From an uncultured Flavobacteriia bacterium (GTDB lineage Bacteria; Bacteroidota; Bacteroidia; Flavobacteriales_D; Crocinitomicaceae), in contig CALJTX010000025.1 in assembly GCA_937975705.1 (NCBI GenBank), forward strand, positions 1 to 64,000: DNA of 64,000 nt. The letters run 5' to 3'. Of this stretch, positions 25,270-34,433 are shown in pieces (the first letter of the stretch is position 1; each line of letters starts with the position of its first letter). The position numbers and the translations under genes were made by a program. Below the pieces are notes generated by a model. That model was not told the origin of the DNA. It worked only from the letters and a program-made list of their open reading frames with translations, and made no database searches.

Positions 25270-26619
25270 TCAAGGTGTTTTGAGCCAATTGACACGAAAA
25301 TCGCAATCTTGAAATTGCGGATCGAGTCTGATATAGGCATTGGGAATTTTTGCTTGTGTCCATTCGTCGAGCACGCGTTGTTTTTTGTCGTTCTCGGCGG
25401 CTAATTTGATCAAGGCGTAATCTTGCTCTAGGTTGGCTTGGTGTGCAGGAACACGGTTCTGTAGCCTCACCATACGGATACCTTGTTTTCTTTCAAAGAG
25501 ATCCATGTAGAGGGAAGGTTGGGAAACGCCACCGCTTTCGAGTGCATCGGTCAGCAAATAAATTTGTTGGTCAATTTCGTTGAGTTGCTCCATGTCCCAG
25601 TAGATGTCCATGGTGTATGGATTGGTCAGGACGCCTTTGTTTTGTTTGGTAGCGTCGTCATTGGAAAAGCGGATAACTGCTTCGTCCCAGGTGATGCCGT
25701 TGCGCGTAAGCAATTGATAACAGGTGTCCATTCGGGCTGCAGCAATAGTGATGCTAGCAGAGCTGTATTCAGGCATGATGAGAATGTGCTGACAAGTGTA
25801 GTCATCGCCTTTGCGCGAAATGAGTTTGATGATGTGGTAACCGTACATGGTCTCGACGATATCAGAAACTTCACCGGGCTTGAGGTCAAATACTGCGGCC
25901 TCAAATTGCGGCACCATCATGCCTTTGGAAGCGGCAATTTTTCCGCCTTGACTCGCAGACCCTGGATCCATGGATTTGAGACGCGCCATGGTCTCAAAAG
26001 ACTTCCCTGCAACAATTTGCTTGCGGATGTCGACAAGTTGGTCGTAGGCGAGTTTTTTGTCGGCAGCGGTGAGCTCAGGAAATTGAACAATTTGCTGAAA
26101 ACTGAGCTTCATGTTGATAAACGGAATGCTGTCTTTGGGAAGCTGCGCATAGAATGCAGCAACTTCTTTGGGCGTAACGGTGATGTCTCCGGTAATTTTA
26201 CGCTCCATTTCTTGGGCCAACATTTTGTTGCGGATAATGGTGCGGAATTCCTCTTTGATGGCAATGGTAGATTTACCGTAGAATTCTTCGAGGTTTTCTC
26301 GACCGCCCATTTTGTTTTCCATGATGCGCAAACGGTTTTCCATTTCGGCATCGACCTGCTCGTCGGAAATGACAAGGCTATCGATGAGCGCTTGATTCAC
26401 GAGCAGTTCCTCGAGCAACAGCTGTTCGAGAATTTGGCATTCTTTTCCGTAAAGTGCACGCTCTTTTTCATTGAGTTGCAATCTTTGGGTCTCGATATCG
26501 GACCAAAGAATGATGTTGTCACCAACTTGGGCAACGATCTGATTGACTAACTTCTGCGCCTGTAATTGGCCCAAAAGTAAAAATTGAAAACTGAGTAAAA
26601 ATAGGGTTCTGAAGTTCAT
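25270..26619 (-). CDS. SurA-like periplasmic peptidylprolyl isomerase/chaperone
   Basis: A 449-residue protein with a signal peptide (ending near LQAQ) and a SurA-like N-terminal helical chaperone region (residues about 22-165; VNQIVAQVGDNIILWSDIE). One parvulin domain (about 170-270; GKIAASKGMMVPQFEAAVFDLKPGEVS...GYHIIKL) and a second degenerate one follow. It helps outer-membrane proteins fold in the periplasm. Its ATG overlaps the stop of the upstream PpiD/parvulin gene by one base (TAATG), and moxR follows 6 nt later. Confidence 0.92.
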   Translation of the reverse strand: MNFRTLFLLSFQFLLLGQLQAQKLVNQIVAQVGDNIILWSDIETQRLQLNEKERALYGKECQILEQLLLEELLVNQALIDSLVISDEQVDAEMENRLRIMENKMGGRENLEEFYGKSTIAIKEEFRTIIRNKMLAQEMERKITGDITVTPKEVAAFYAQLPKDSIPFINMKLSFQQIVQFPELTAADKKLAYDQLVDIRKQIVAGKSFETMARLKSMDPGSASQGGKIAASKGMMVPQFEAAVFDLKPGEVSDIVETMYGYHIIKLISRKGDDYTCQHILIMPEYSSASITIAAARMDTCYQLLTRNGITWDEAVIRFSNDDATKQNKGVLTNPYTMDIYWDMEQLNEIDQQIYLLTDALESGGVSQPSLYMDLFERKQGIRMVRLQNRVPAHQANLEQDYALIKLAAENDKKQRVLDEWTQAKIPNAYIRLDPQFQDCDFRVNWLKTP

Positions 26620-28577
26620 TATTGGCCGATTTGGTAAAGCACATCTTCATTGATGACGATCTTGTGCTTAGAACGTAACGCCTCTAACCATTTTTTCTCT
26701 AAATAAGCTTGGTAATCTGAGGTAGCCAAACCTTTAGCTTCGTTGTATTCTTTAGGTGCAGGTGCCAAAACAGCAGCGACTTTCACTACATACCATTTGC
26801 CATCCATTGAATAGACAGGATTGAGACCAGGTGTAAAGTTGCGTTGCTGTAAATAAGGCGTTTGAGAAACCTCAAATTTATTCATGCGCACTTTTAAGTT
26901 GAGCTCTGAGTCTTTGTTGATCACGTCTAGAACCGCTTTGGAATTGATGGTGTCAGCTTGCACGAGCATGCCGTACACTTGGACTGCAATATGCTCGTCT
27001 TTGCACTCGTAAACGGTGGCGTCTAGGCGATTGGACCAAGCATATTTGCTGCGGTTATCCATAAAGAAAGCGCGCAAACCAGCGGTGTCTTTGACCGCTT
27101 TGTTCCAAACTTGGTCTTGCATGATTTCGTAAAGGATAATGCCATCGTGGTATTCTTGAACAAGCGCCTTGTAAGCAGGGTATTTTGCTGGCAACAGGGC
27201 TTCTTCATAAGCTAAAATTTCGCTTTTTTCCCATTGTTGGTAGAGTTGCTTTACCACAACGGCCGGTGCATCTTTTCGGACGCTGCGGTAGTTTTTCACG
27301 ACATATTTAGCGAAATCTTGCTGCTTGAACTTTTTGCCATCCAACACAAAGAGTGTTTTGTTGGACTTGAGTTTGTCGGCAGTCCACTTGCCAAGAAAGA
27401 AGCTAGAATCGATGTTGGCCACAAACCATTCCAAGCCTTTTTCACTTTTGTTTTGGTAGGCATATTGTGTGCGTAATTTTTGCACAAAAGAATCTTGGGT
27501 TACTTTCGAACGCTCATCTTTATTGACCTTGGCCTGTAATTCGCGACGCATGTTGTCAAAAGACTTCACGGGTGTCCATTCGATGAGTTTGATAATGTGG
27601 TAACCGTATTGTGTTTTGACCGGCTTGGAGAACTCCCCTACTTGCTTGAGGGCAAATGCGGCGTCTTCAAATTCCAACACCATACGTTGGCTAGTTCCCG
27701 AACCAAAAGCAGGAAGTTCACCCGCTTTTTTGATGCTATTTGCATCTTCTGAATAGGCGCTTACCATTTTTTCCCAAGAAGCACCTGCAGCAAGGCTGTC
27801 ATAGATTTCTTTGATTTTCTTTTCGGCATTTTGACGCGTCTCGGTTGTGGCTTCACGGCCTGTGGAAATCATGAGGTGTGCCACTTTAATTGTACCGCGT
27901 GCTGGACGCTTGTCGGTCACTTTTAAGATGTGGTAACCAAAACGCGTTCTGAATGGTGCACTGATGGTGCCTACTGGAGTTGTGTACGCTTTTTCTTCAA
28001 AAGGATAAACCATCTGAAAAGCAGTGAAATAACCAAGGTCACCGCCATTATTGACTACAGAAGGATCTTCTGAACCGAGTTTGGATTTGGCAACAGAAGC
28101 AAAATCTTCGCCTTTTTCAATGCGCGCCTTCAAGCCAAGTAAGCGATTGTAGGCATCGAGCGTATCTTTCGGACTGGCATTGGGGTCGAGTTTGATCAAG
28201 ATATGCGAACAACGCACTTCTGTTGCCGTGCGGTTGTAGGCCTCTTGAACCATAGCTTGATTCTGAACGGAGTCAATCAAATAAGGCAAAGCCAATTGCT
28301 TTTTGTAGCCTTCGAGCTCTTTTTGCAAGCGCGGTAGGGTATCGTAACCTAGTGCTTCGGCTTCAGCTACTTTCAATTTGAAGACCTCAAACAATTGCAT
28401 ATACCGATCGAGTGAATCTTTATCGAAACTCGGATTGGGATTGTTTTTGGTGTAAATCTGTAAAAATTCTGATTTGGTAACTGGCTTATTGTTGATCGTC
28501 ATGACAACAGGCTCTTTTTGGGAAAGTGCGATGTTGCTTAGAAAGCCAAACAAGAATAATACAAGGGTCTTTTTCAT
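26619..28577 (-). CDS. PpiD/SurA-type multi-domain parvulin peptidylprolyl isomerase
   Basis: A 652-residue exported protein with a signal peptide (ending near IALSQ). It has at least two full parvulin domains: CSHILIKL...GGDLGYFTAFQMVYPFEEKAY...GYHILKV (about 118-222), and VAHLMIST...AGELPAFGSG...GYHIIKL (about 226-330). A long C-terminal helical region follows. It is the first gene of the parvulin-SurA-moxR operon. Two large periplasmic parvulins in tandem are common in Bacteroidota, where they may share work on the many beta-barrel and T9SS substrates. Confidence 0.92.
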   Translation of the reverse strand: MKKTLVLFLFGFLSNIALSQKEPVVMTINNKPVTKSEFLQIYTKNNPNPSFDKDSLDRYMQLFEVFKLKVAEAEALGYDTLPRLQKELEGYKKQLALPYLIDSVQNQAMVQEAYNRTATEVRCSHILIKLDPNASPKDTLDAYNRLLGLKARIEKGEDFASVAKSKLGSEDPSVVNNGGDLGYFTAFQMVYPFEEKAYTTPVGTISAPFRTRFGYHILKVTDKRPARGTIKVAHLMISTGREATTETRQNAEKKIKEIYDSLAAGASWEKMVSAYSEDANSIKKAGELPAFGSGTSQRMVLEFEDAAFALKQVGEFSKPVKTQYGYHIIKLIEWTPVKSFDNMRRELQAKVNKDERSKVTQDSFVQKLRTQYAYQNKSEKGLEWFVANIDSSFFLGKWTADKLKSNKTLFVLDGKKFKQQDFAKYVVKNYRSVRKDAPAVVVKQLYQQWEKSEILAYEEALLPAKYPAYKALVQEYHDGIILYEIMQDQVWNKAVKDTAGLRAFFMDNRSKYAWSNRLDATVYECKDEHIAVQVYGMLVQADTINSKAVLDVINKDSELNLKVRMNKFEVSQTPYLQQRNFTPGLNPVYSMDGKWYVVKVAAVLAPAPKEYNEAKGLATSDYQAYLEKKWLEALRSKHKIVINEDVLYQIGQ

Positions 28578-28614
28578 TGGTATTGGTTAAAGCGGTTAAA
28601 TCTATAATTTGAAA

Positions 28615-30087
28615 TTATTTGATGCTATAGTTAGGAGCTTCACGGGTAATGGTGACGTCGTGCGGATGAGATTCACGCACCCCAGCAGAGGTAATGCGCA
28701 CAAATCGAGCGCCTTTAAGCTTGCCAATGTTTGGCGCGCCACAATACCCCATGCCTGCGCGCAAGCCACCAATAAGTTGGAACATTACTTCGATGAGCTT
28801 GCCACGGTAAGGAACGCGTCCGGAAATGCCTTCTGGCACCAATTTTTTGATGTCGTCTTCGGCATCTTGGAAGTAGCGGTCTTTACTGCCTTTTTGCATG
28901 GCTTCTAAAGAGCCCATGCCGCGGTAAGACTTGAATTTACGTCCTTCGTAAATGATGGTTTCGCCTGGCGATTCTTCAACGCCCGCAAACATAGAACCGA
29001 GCATCACGACATCGGCACCAGCTGCAATGGCTTTAACGATATCGCCGGTATAGCGAATACCGCCATCTGCGATCACAGGTACGCCTGTGCCTTCGAGTGC
29101 TTTGGCAACTTCGTTAATGGCTGTAAGTTGTGGTACGCCTACACCTGCAATGACACGTGTAGTACAAATTGAGCCCGGGCCAATACCGACTTTAACCGCA
29201 TCGGCTCCTGCATCTGCTAAATATTTAGCAGCTTCGGCAGTTGCGATATTGCCGACGACAATTTGGAGGTCTGGGTGAATGGCTTTTACAGCTTTAAGTT
29301 GGTCCACAACACCTTTGGTGTGGCCGTGTGCGGTGTCGATTACAATGGCGTCTACACCCGCTTCTACAAGTGCTGCCACACGATCAATGGTATCGTATGT
29401 CACACCAACTGCCGCCGCTACGCGCAAGCGTCCTAATGAATCTTTACAAGAATTTGGATGCTCTTTTACTTTGATGATGTCGCGGTAGGTGATCAGGCCG
29501 ATAAGGCGGTTGTCTGCATCCACAACAGGAAGTTTTTCGATGCGGTTTTGCTGTAAGATAACCTCGGCCGTGGTGAGGTCTGTGCTCTCACCAGTGGTAA
29601 TGATGTGTTCGGAGGTCATGATTTCACGAACCGGGCGCTCGAGGTTTTTTTCAAAACGGAGGTCGCGGTTGGTGAGGATACCTTTTAATGTGCGGTTGGC
29701 ATCGATTACAGGAATACCGCCAATGCTGTTTTCACGCATGAGCGCAAGTGCGTCTTTCACCACTGCGTCTTCGGGAAGGGTAATCGGATCGATGATCATG
29801 CCACTTTCTGAACGCTTCACTTTGCGCACTTCCAAAGCTTGCGCTTGAATGCTCATGTTTTTGTGAATAACGCCAATGCCACCTTGTTGGGCAATAGAAA
29901 TGGCCAAGGCAGACTCGGTGACGGTGTCCATGGCAGCGGATACAATGGGTGTATTGACCGAAATTTGCTTGGTAAACTTGCTTTTTAAGGAGACGTCGCG
30001 AGGGAGCACCTCTGAATAGGCAGGCGCCAAGAGGACGTCGTCATAGGTTAAACCTTCAGTGATCTGGGATAGATTCGAGAGCGACAT
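28615..30087 (-). CDS. guaB: inosine-5'-monophosphate dehydrogenase
   Basis: A 490-residue full-length IMPDH. The catalytic TIM barrel is split by a CBS-pair (about residues 94-205). The catalytic Cys is about C308 in GPGSICTTR, with GDIVKAIAAGADVVMLGSMFAG-type phosphate loop text and a flap ending GRVPYRGKL. It oxidises IMP to XMP, the committed step to GMP. It has a good -7 element at 30120-30113 and is followed by the parvulin operon after 37 bp. Confidence 0.98.
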   Translation of the reverse strand: MSLSNLSQITEGLTYDDVLLAPAYSEVLPRDVSLKSKFTKQISVNTPIVSAAMDTVTESALAISIAQQGGIGVIHKNMSIQAQALEVRKVKRSESGMIIDPITLPEDAVVKDALALMRENSIGGIPVIDANRTLKGILTNRDLRFEKNLERPVREIMTSEHIITTGESTDLTTAEVILQQNRIEKLPVVDADNRLIGLITYRDIIKVKEHPNSCKDSLGRLRVAAAVGVTYDTIDRVAALVEAGVDAIVIDTAHGHTKGVVDQLKAVKAIHPDLQIVVGNIATAEAAKYLADAGADAVKVGIGPGSICTTRVIAGVGVPQLTAINEVAKALEGTGVPVIADGGIRYTGDIVKAIAAGADVVMLGSMFAGVEESPGETIIYEGRKFKSYRGMGSLEAMQKGSKDRYFQDAEDDIKKLVPEGISGRVPYRGKLIEVMFQLIGGLRAGMGYCGAPNIGKLKGARFVRITSAGVRESHPHDVTITREAPNYSIK

Positions 30088-30112
30088 GAACTTATTTTTT
30101 AATAAATTCCTG

Positions 30113-30120
30113 CAAATTTA
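30113..30120 (-). promoter_or_regulatory. guaB -7 promoter element
   Basis: The minus strand reads TAAATTTG, a full TAnnTTTG match, ending 25 nt before the guaB ATG. Confidence 0.5.
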
Positions 30121-30129
30121 ACAATAAAA

Positions 30130-30158
30130 TTTGCCATTCGGTTACCTAAGTAGCTTTG
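30130..30158 (+). promoter_or_regulatory. promoter for the exported protein at 30188
   Basis: TTTG (30130-30133) is followed after 17 nt by TAGCTTTG (30151-30158), both full matches to the Bacteroidota -33/-7 elements. The leader to the GTG start would be about 24 nt. A weaker TAAATTTA lies closer at 30176-30183. Confidence 0.55.
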
Positions 30159-30187
30159 ATTCGTCATGTTATTCGTAAATTTATACT

Positions 30188-30811
30188 GTGAAACAAGCAA
30201 TCTTTATTTTTTCTCTCATTTTTTCTGCTACATCTTTGTTTGCACAAGGTACTGAAAAAACGCTCATTCAGCTGTCTGGTGTAGTTGTCACCGAAGAAGC
30301 TTTTGAACTCCCCTACACCACTGTCTACAACAAAACCCTGGGTAAAGGCGTCATTTCGGATAGCTACGGTTTCTTTTCAATTGTCTGCCAACCAGGCGAC
30401 ACCTTATATTTCTCGAGAAAAGGCTACAGCACCAGCCCATTTTGGGTTCCTGACACCTTAAACGACAACCGCTATAGCATTATCCACATGCTCACGCGCG
30501 ACACCCTCACCACACCCGAAGTGCGCGTTTATCCTTGGCCCAACAAAGAAGCCTTTGCCCAGCATTTTGTCAACATGAATCCTTACGAAGACGACATCAG
30601 AAGAGCCCAACGCGAACTCAGCGGCGAATCACTCGCTTTTGTTGCCGCCCGCCTAGACGCCGACGCCTCCTTAGCATACGGTGCCCTCACCAAACAGCAA
30701 AACACCAAAATCTACACCAACGGCCAATTGCCTCAAAACAACTTACTCAATCCGTATGCATGGTCTAAGCTGATCCAAGATTGGAAGGCTGGGAATTTGA
30801 GTCGGCAGTAA
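30188..30811 (+). CDS. small exported protein with carboxypeptidase-regulatory-like domain
   Basis: A 207-residue protein starting with GTG at 30188. It has a signal peptide (ending near LFAQ) and a single CarboxypepD_reg-like beta-sandwich (about 28-105: LSGVVVTEEAFELPYTTVYN, GVISDSYGFFSIVC, GDTLYFSRKGY). An uncharacterised C-terminal segment ends in WKAGNLSRQ. No barrel or plug follows, so it is a free-standing periplasmic or surface protein. The function is unknown. It converges with lhgO, with 14 bp between stop codons. Confidence 0.8.
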   Translation: MKQAIFIFSLIFSATSLFAQGTEKTLIQLSGVVVTEEAFELPYTTVYNKTLGKGVISDSYGFFSIVCQPGDTLYFSRKGYSTSPFWVPDTLNDNRYSIIHMLTRDTLTTPEVRVYPWPNKEAFAQHFVNMNPYEDDIRRAQRELSGESLAFVAARLDADASLAYGALTKQQNTKIYTNGQLPQNNLLNPYAWSKLIQDWKAGNLSRQ

Positions 30812-30825
30812 ATCAAGAAATTCCC

Positions 30826-32034
30826 CTACAAACTAAAATGCTTCTCCGCCTCCAAAGCGATGTATTCGCCAATGGCTAAGGATGCCGTTGCGGCGGGAGA
30901 TGGGGCGTTGAGCACGTGAATGGAGTTGCCGTGGTACTCGATGCGGAAGTCGTCGCGGGTGTCGCCGTCTTCGGCGAGTAAGAGTGCGCGAACGCCGGAG
31001 CGGCCCGGATGGATGTCTTCCATGGTGAGCGACGGAATCATGCGCTGCAGGGTCTTTAAGAAAAGTTTCTTTGAAAATGCGCGGCGGTATTCATTGATAC
31101 CGAAAGACATATTGTTAAAGAAGAGTTTCCAGGTGCCTTTGTAGGTGAGCGCGTCGTAGGTGTCGCGCAGCGAGAAGTCGGTCTTGCCGTAGCCTTCGCG
31201 CTTGAAGGTGAAAACGGCGTTGGGGCCGCATTCGATTTCGCCGTCGGTCATGCGGGTGAAGTGCACGCCAAGGAACGGGAAGTCTGGGTTCGGGACCGGG
31301 TAAATGAGGTTTTTGACTTTGTGCTTGGCTTCTGGCGTGAGTTCGTAGTAGTCGCCGCGGAAACCAACGACTTGTTCTTTGAGGTCCACGCCGTCTTTGC
31401 GCGCAAGGCGGTCTGCTTGTAATCCTGCACAGAAGACGAGGTAGCGCGCTTCAAATTTTCCTTTGTTGGTGAAAATTGTGCTGGTAGCGTCTCCTTTTTC
31501 AATGCCTTGTACTTCGCACTCCAAATGCATGGCGCTTTGTGGGTTGGCCGCTAGAGCGAGCTCGGCCATTTTTTGGGTGGCGCCACGAAAATCGATGATG
31601 CCGGTAACGGGTACCCAAATACCGCCAATGCTTTTGACATGTGGTTCTATTTCACTGACTTGTGCAGCCGTAATTTTTTCGATGCCTTCAATGCCGTTTT
31701 CTAGACCGGTATTGAAAATTTTGTCCATGTTGGGCAATTCGCTTGGGTCGGTAGCGACAACTACCTTTCCGCAGACGTCGTGGGCAATATTGTAATCTTT
31801 GGCAAATTGAACGAGTTCTTTGCGGCCTTGGATACAGTTGCGCGCTTTGAGTGAACCCGGCTTGTAATAGAGGCCAGAGTGAATAACGCCAGAGTTGTTG
31901 CCGGTTTGGTGATCGGCGAGTACTTTCTCTTTTTCAAAAAGCACGATGCTGAGATTCGGGAATTTTTTTTGAAGCTTGTAAAAAGTGGCAGCGCCAACGA
32001 TTCCTCCTCCTATAATAGCGATATCGTACTTCAT
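30826..32034 (-). CDS. lhgO: L-2-hydroxyglutarate oxidase
   Basis: A 402-residue FAD-dependent oxidase. The dinucleotide-binding motif IAIIGGGIVGAATFY is at the N-terminus, the substrate-loop text is HQTGNNSGVIHSGLYYKPGS, and a FAD-contacting GRSGVRALL is near the C-terminus. It oxidises L-2-hydroxyglutarate to 2-oxoglutarate and passes electrons to quinone or oxygen. The start is the ATG at 32034; an in-frame TTG 18 nt upstream would only add MRQTKV. It is divergent from mtaB with 45 bp between them. Confidence 0.95.
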   Translation of the reverse strand: MKYDIAIIGGGIVGAATFYKLQKKFPNLSIVLFEKEKVLADHQTGNNSGVIHSGLYYKPGSLKARNCIQGRKELVQFAKDYNIAHDVCGKVVVATDPSELPNMDKIFNTGLENGIEGIEKITAAQVSEIEPHVKSIGGIWVPVTGIIDFRGATQKMAELALAANPQSAMHLECEVQGIEKGDATSTIFTNKGKFEARYLVFCAGLQADRLARKDGVDLKEQVVGFRGDYYELTPEAKHKVKNLIYPVPNPDFPFLGVHFTRMTDGEIECGPNAVFTFKREGYGKTDFSLRDTYDALTYKGTWKLFFNNMSFGINEYRRAFSKKLFLKTLQRMIPSLTMEDIHPGRSGVRALLLAEDGDTRDDFRIEYHGNSIHVLNAPSPAATASLAIGEYIALEAEKHFSL

Positions 32035-32042
32035 AACTTTAG

Positions 32043-32074
32043 TTTGACGCAAAGTTAAGGATTTTGTACTTTTG
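32043..32074 (+). promoter_or_regulatory. mtaB promoter placed for a leaderless mRNA
   Basis: TTTG (32043-32046) and TACTTTTG (32067-32074), both full matches, are separated by 20 nt. Only 5 nt lie between the -7 element and the mtaB ATG (32080), so the predicted transcription start falls at or next to the start codon. Confidence 0.65.
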
Positions 32075-32079
32075 CAGCG

Positions 32080-33387
32080 ATGAATCAGTTCGAACGTGTC
32101 GCATTTTATACACTTGGTTGTAAACTCAACTTTTCAGAGACCTCTACCATAGCGCGGCTCTTTGAAGACGGCGGCTTTGCCAAGGTCGATTTCGAAGACA
32201 ACCCAGATATTTTTGTCATCAATACTTGCTCCGTTACGGAAAACGCCGACAAAAAATGCAAGCAGCTCGTGAAGCGCGCCAAAAAAATATCACCCGAGTC
32301 TATGGTGATCATTTTGGGTTGCTATGCGCAGCTCAAGCCAGAAGAAATCAGTCAAATACCTGGTGTGGACCTCGTTTTGGGCGCCAATGAAAAATTCAAT
32401 GTACTGGATCATCTCGAAAAGAAAAGCGAAGTAAAAGTGGTACATGACAACATCAAGCACACCCACGACTTCATTCCATCGCATTCCTACGGAGACCGCA
32501 CGCGTTCTTTTTTAAAAGTACAAGATGGCTGCGATTATTTTTGCACCTTTTGCACCATTCCACTTGCCCGTGGCAAAAGCCGCAACGCAAGCATTGCCCA
32601 AACCCTACACGAAGCTCAAAAAATTGCCCAAACTGAAGTCAAAGAAGTGGTGCTCACCGGTGTCAATATCGGTGATTTCGGTCAAGGAGGCGATGAAAAC
32701 TTCTTTGGTTTGGTGCAAGCGCTCGATGAAGTTGAAGGTATTGAACGCTTTCGCATTTCTTCCATTGAGCCCAACTTGCTCTCAGACGACATCATCGATT
32801 TTTGTTTAACGGCTTCCAAAAGATTTGCGCCGCATTTTCATGTTCCGCTGCAAAGTGGTTCAGACAGCATTCTCGAAAAAATGCGGCGCAAATACCAAAC
32901 TAGCTTGTATGCGCAAAGAGTAGCGCGCATCAAAGCAACCAACCCAGACGCTTGCATTGGTGTAGATGTCATTGTGGGCTTTCCAGGTGAAACCGACGAA
33001 GATTTCCTGGCCACCATGCACTTCTTAAAAGACCTCGACATCTCTTATTTACACGTATTCACGTATTCTGAAAGAGCCAACACTGGGGCACCTAAATTGG
33101 GCACGAAAGTCCCGATGGAGACGCGTCGCGAGCGCAGCAAGATGCTTCATTTATTGTCTGATCGCAAAAAAAATGCTTTTTATCAAACGCAGGTTGGAAA
33201 GAAAAAATCTGTCTTGTTTGAGCAAGAAGAAAACGAAGGTATGCTGTACGGCTTCACCGAAAATTACGTAAAAGTCAAGACGCCGTTTAACGCAGCGCTT
33301 GTCAATCAAATTGTTGGTGTCGAATTGACAGAAATTGACCGCGATGGCCTCATGAAATGCCACATTCTTACTAACTTTGTATCGTAA
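32080..33387 (+). CDS. mtaB: tRNA (N6-threonylcarbamoyladenosine(37)-C2)-methylthiotransferase MtaB
   Basis: A 435-residue radical-SAM methylthiotransferase. The N-terminal UPF0004 domain carries C14, C50 and C81 for one 4Fe-4S cluster. The radical-SAM motif C151-x3-C155-x2-C158 (CDYFCTFC) binds the second. A TRAM-like C-terminus ends the protein. The NTCSVTENADKKC text is the MtaB/MiaB type, and the short CKLNFSET start favours MtaB. It converts t6A37 to ms2t6A37 in tRNAs reading ANN codons. It leads a rightward run into the pterin genes. Confidence 0.95.
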   Translation: MNQFERVAFYTLGCKLNFSETSTIARLFEDGGFAKVDFEDNPDIFVINTCSVTENADKKCKQLVKRAKKISPESMVIILGCYAQLKPEEISQIPGVDLVLGANEKFNVLDHLEKKSEVKVVHDNIKHTHDFIPSHSYGDRTRSFLKVQDGCDYFCTFCTIPLARGKSRNASIAQTLHEAQKIAQTEVKEVVLTGVNIGDFGQGGDENFFGLVQALDEVEGIERFRISSIEPNLLSDDIIDFCLTASKRFAPHFHVPLQSGSDSILEKMRRKYQTSLYAQRVARIKATNPDACIGVDVIVGFPGETDEDFLATMHFLKDLDISYLHVFTYSERANTGAPKLGTKVPMETRRERSKMLHLLSDRKKNAFYQTQVGKKKSVLFEQEENEGMLYGFTENYVKVKTPFNAALVNQIVGVELTEIDRDGLMKCHILTNFVS

Positions 33388-33400
33388 TTAGGCTTCGTTC

Positions 33401-33832
33401 ATGAAAACAACATACATCACCCGCCGAGAAACCTTTAACGCAGCCCACAAACTGTGGCGCCCTGAATGGTCCGACGAAAAAAACTGGGAAGTATTTGGCA
33501 AATGCGCCAATCACAACTGGCATGGCCACAACTTCGAACTCTGGGTAACCGTAAAAGGTATTCCTGACGCCGACACCGGCTTTATCATGAACCTCAAGCT
33601 CTTGAGCCAATTAGTGAAAACGCACATTATAGAGGCCCTCGATCACAAAAACTTGAATCTAGATGTTCCGTTTTTGGCTGGGCAAATGGCCTCTACCGAA
33701 ATCATGGCAATTGCCATCTGGGACATCCTCGCGCCGCTTGTGCTAGAAAACGGCGGTGAACTCGCCAAAATCAAGTTGGTCGAGACCGAAAACAATTACG
33801 TAGAATACTACGGCGGAAAAGAACCTTTTTAG
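33401..33832 (+). CDS. 6-pyruvoyltetrahydropterin synthase (PTPS-II-like motif)
   Basis: A 143-residue protein of the PTPS/QueD family. Zinc ligands are H16, H41 and H43 (HGH), with the catalytic Cys at C35. The spacing is C-x5-HGH (CANHNWHGH), which fits the animal-type PTPS-II used for tetrahydrobiopterin. QueD enzymes for queuosine typically show C-x3-HGH. It is followed 32 nt later by folE, whose product yields its substrate dihydroneopterin triphosphate. A biopterin-like pathway is therefore more likely than queuosine, by motif and context. Confidence 0.85.
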   Translation: MKTTYITRRETFNAAHKLWRPEWSDEKNWEVFGKCANHNWHGHNFELWVTVKGIPDADTGFIMNLKLLSQLVKTHIIEALDHKNLNLDVPFLAGQMASTEIMAIAIWDILAPLVLENGGELAKIKLVETENNYVEYYGGKEPF

Positions 33833-33864
33833 TTCTTTTATCCTCACAAACTAAAACATTTCAC

Positions 33865-34431
33865 TTGGAAAATAAGCACCTGCAAGACCTCTACAAAGGC
33901 GTCATCGAACAACTTGGCGAAGACCCCAACCGCGAGGGCTTGCTCAAAACACCCGAACGCGTGGCCAAAGCCATGCAATTTTTGACAAGTGGCTACACAC
34001 AGGAGCCCGATAGCATCATTGCGTCAGCTATTTTTCACGAAGCCTATTCAGAAATGGTGCTCGTCAAGGACATCGAAGTTTACTCCATGTGCGAACACCA
34101 CATGCTACCATTTTTCGGCAAAGCACATATCGCTTATATCCCAGATGGTAAAATCGTTGGTCTGAGTAAAATTCCACGCGTCGTGGATGCGTATTCTAGA
34201 AGGTTACAAGTGCAAGAACGCCTCACTATTGAAATCCGCGACTGCATTCAGCGCACCCTCGCCCCCTTGGGTGTAGCGGTTGTCATTGAGTGCGCGCACA
34301 TGTGCATGCAAATGCGCGGCGTACAAAAACAAAATTCTGTCACCACCACGAGTGCGTTTACCGGAATTTTTATGACCAACGACGCTACGCGCAAAGAATT
34401 TATTAATTTAGTACAAGCAAAAATTCATTAA
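33865..34431 (+). CDS. folE: GTP cyclohydrolase I
   Basis: A 188-residue GTP cyclohydrolase I. Zinc ligands are C76 and H79 (MCEHHMLPFFG) and C147 (CAHMCMQMRG); PRVVDAYSRRLQVQERLT completes the active site. It makes dihydroneopterin triphosphate from GTP for folate and pterins. The start is TTG at 33865: no ATG lies upstream in frame near the family's usual N-terminus, and the first internal Met is at residue 37. It follows the PTPS gene and precedes a membrane protein by 2 nt. Confidence 0.95.
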   Translation: MENKHLQDLYKGVIEQLGEDPNREGLLKTPERVAKAMQFLTSGYTQEPDSIIASAIFHEAYSEMVLVKDIEVYSMCEHHMLPFFGKAHIAYIPDGKIVGLSKIPRVVDAYSRRLQVQERLTIEIRDCIQRTLAPLGVAVVIECAHMCMQMRGVQKQNSVTTTSAFTGIFMTNDATRKEFINLVQAKIH

Positions 34432-34433
34432 CC

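Noticed and set aside
25483..26550. Long open frame on the plus strand (about 355 codons) opposite the SurA-like gene
   Set aside because: The minus-strand frame encodes a clear SurA-like protein with signal peptide and parvulin motifs. The plus-strand translation shows no motif, and a long antisense frame can arise from codon bias.
32080..33387. mtaB read as miaB
   Set aside because: The short N-terminus and CKLNFSET text favour MtaB. MiaB has a longer N-terminal region and different flanking residues.
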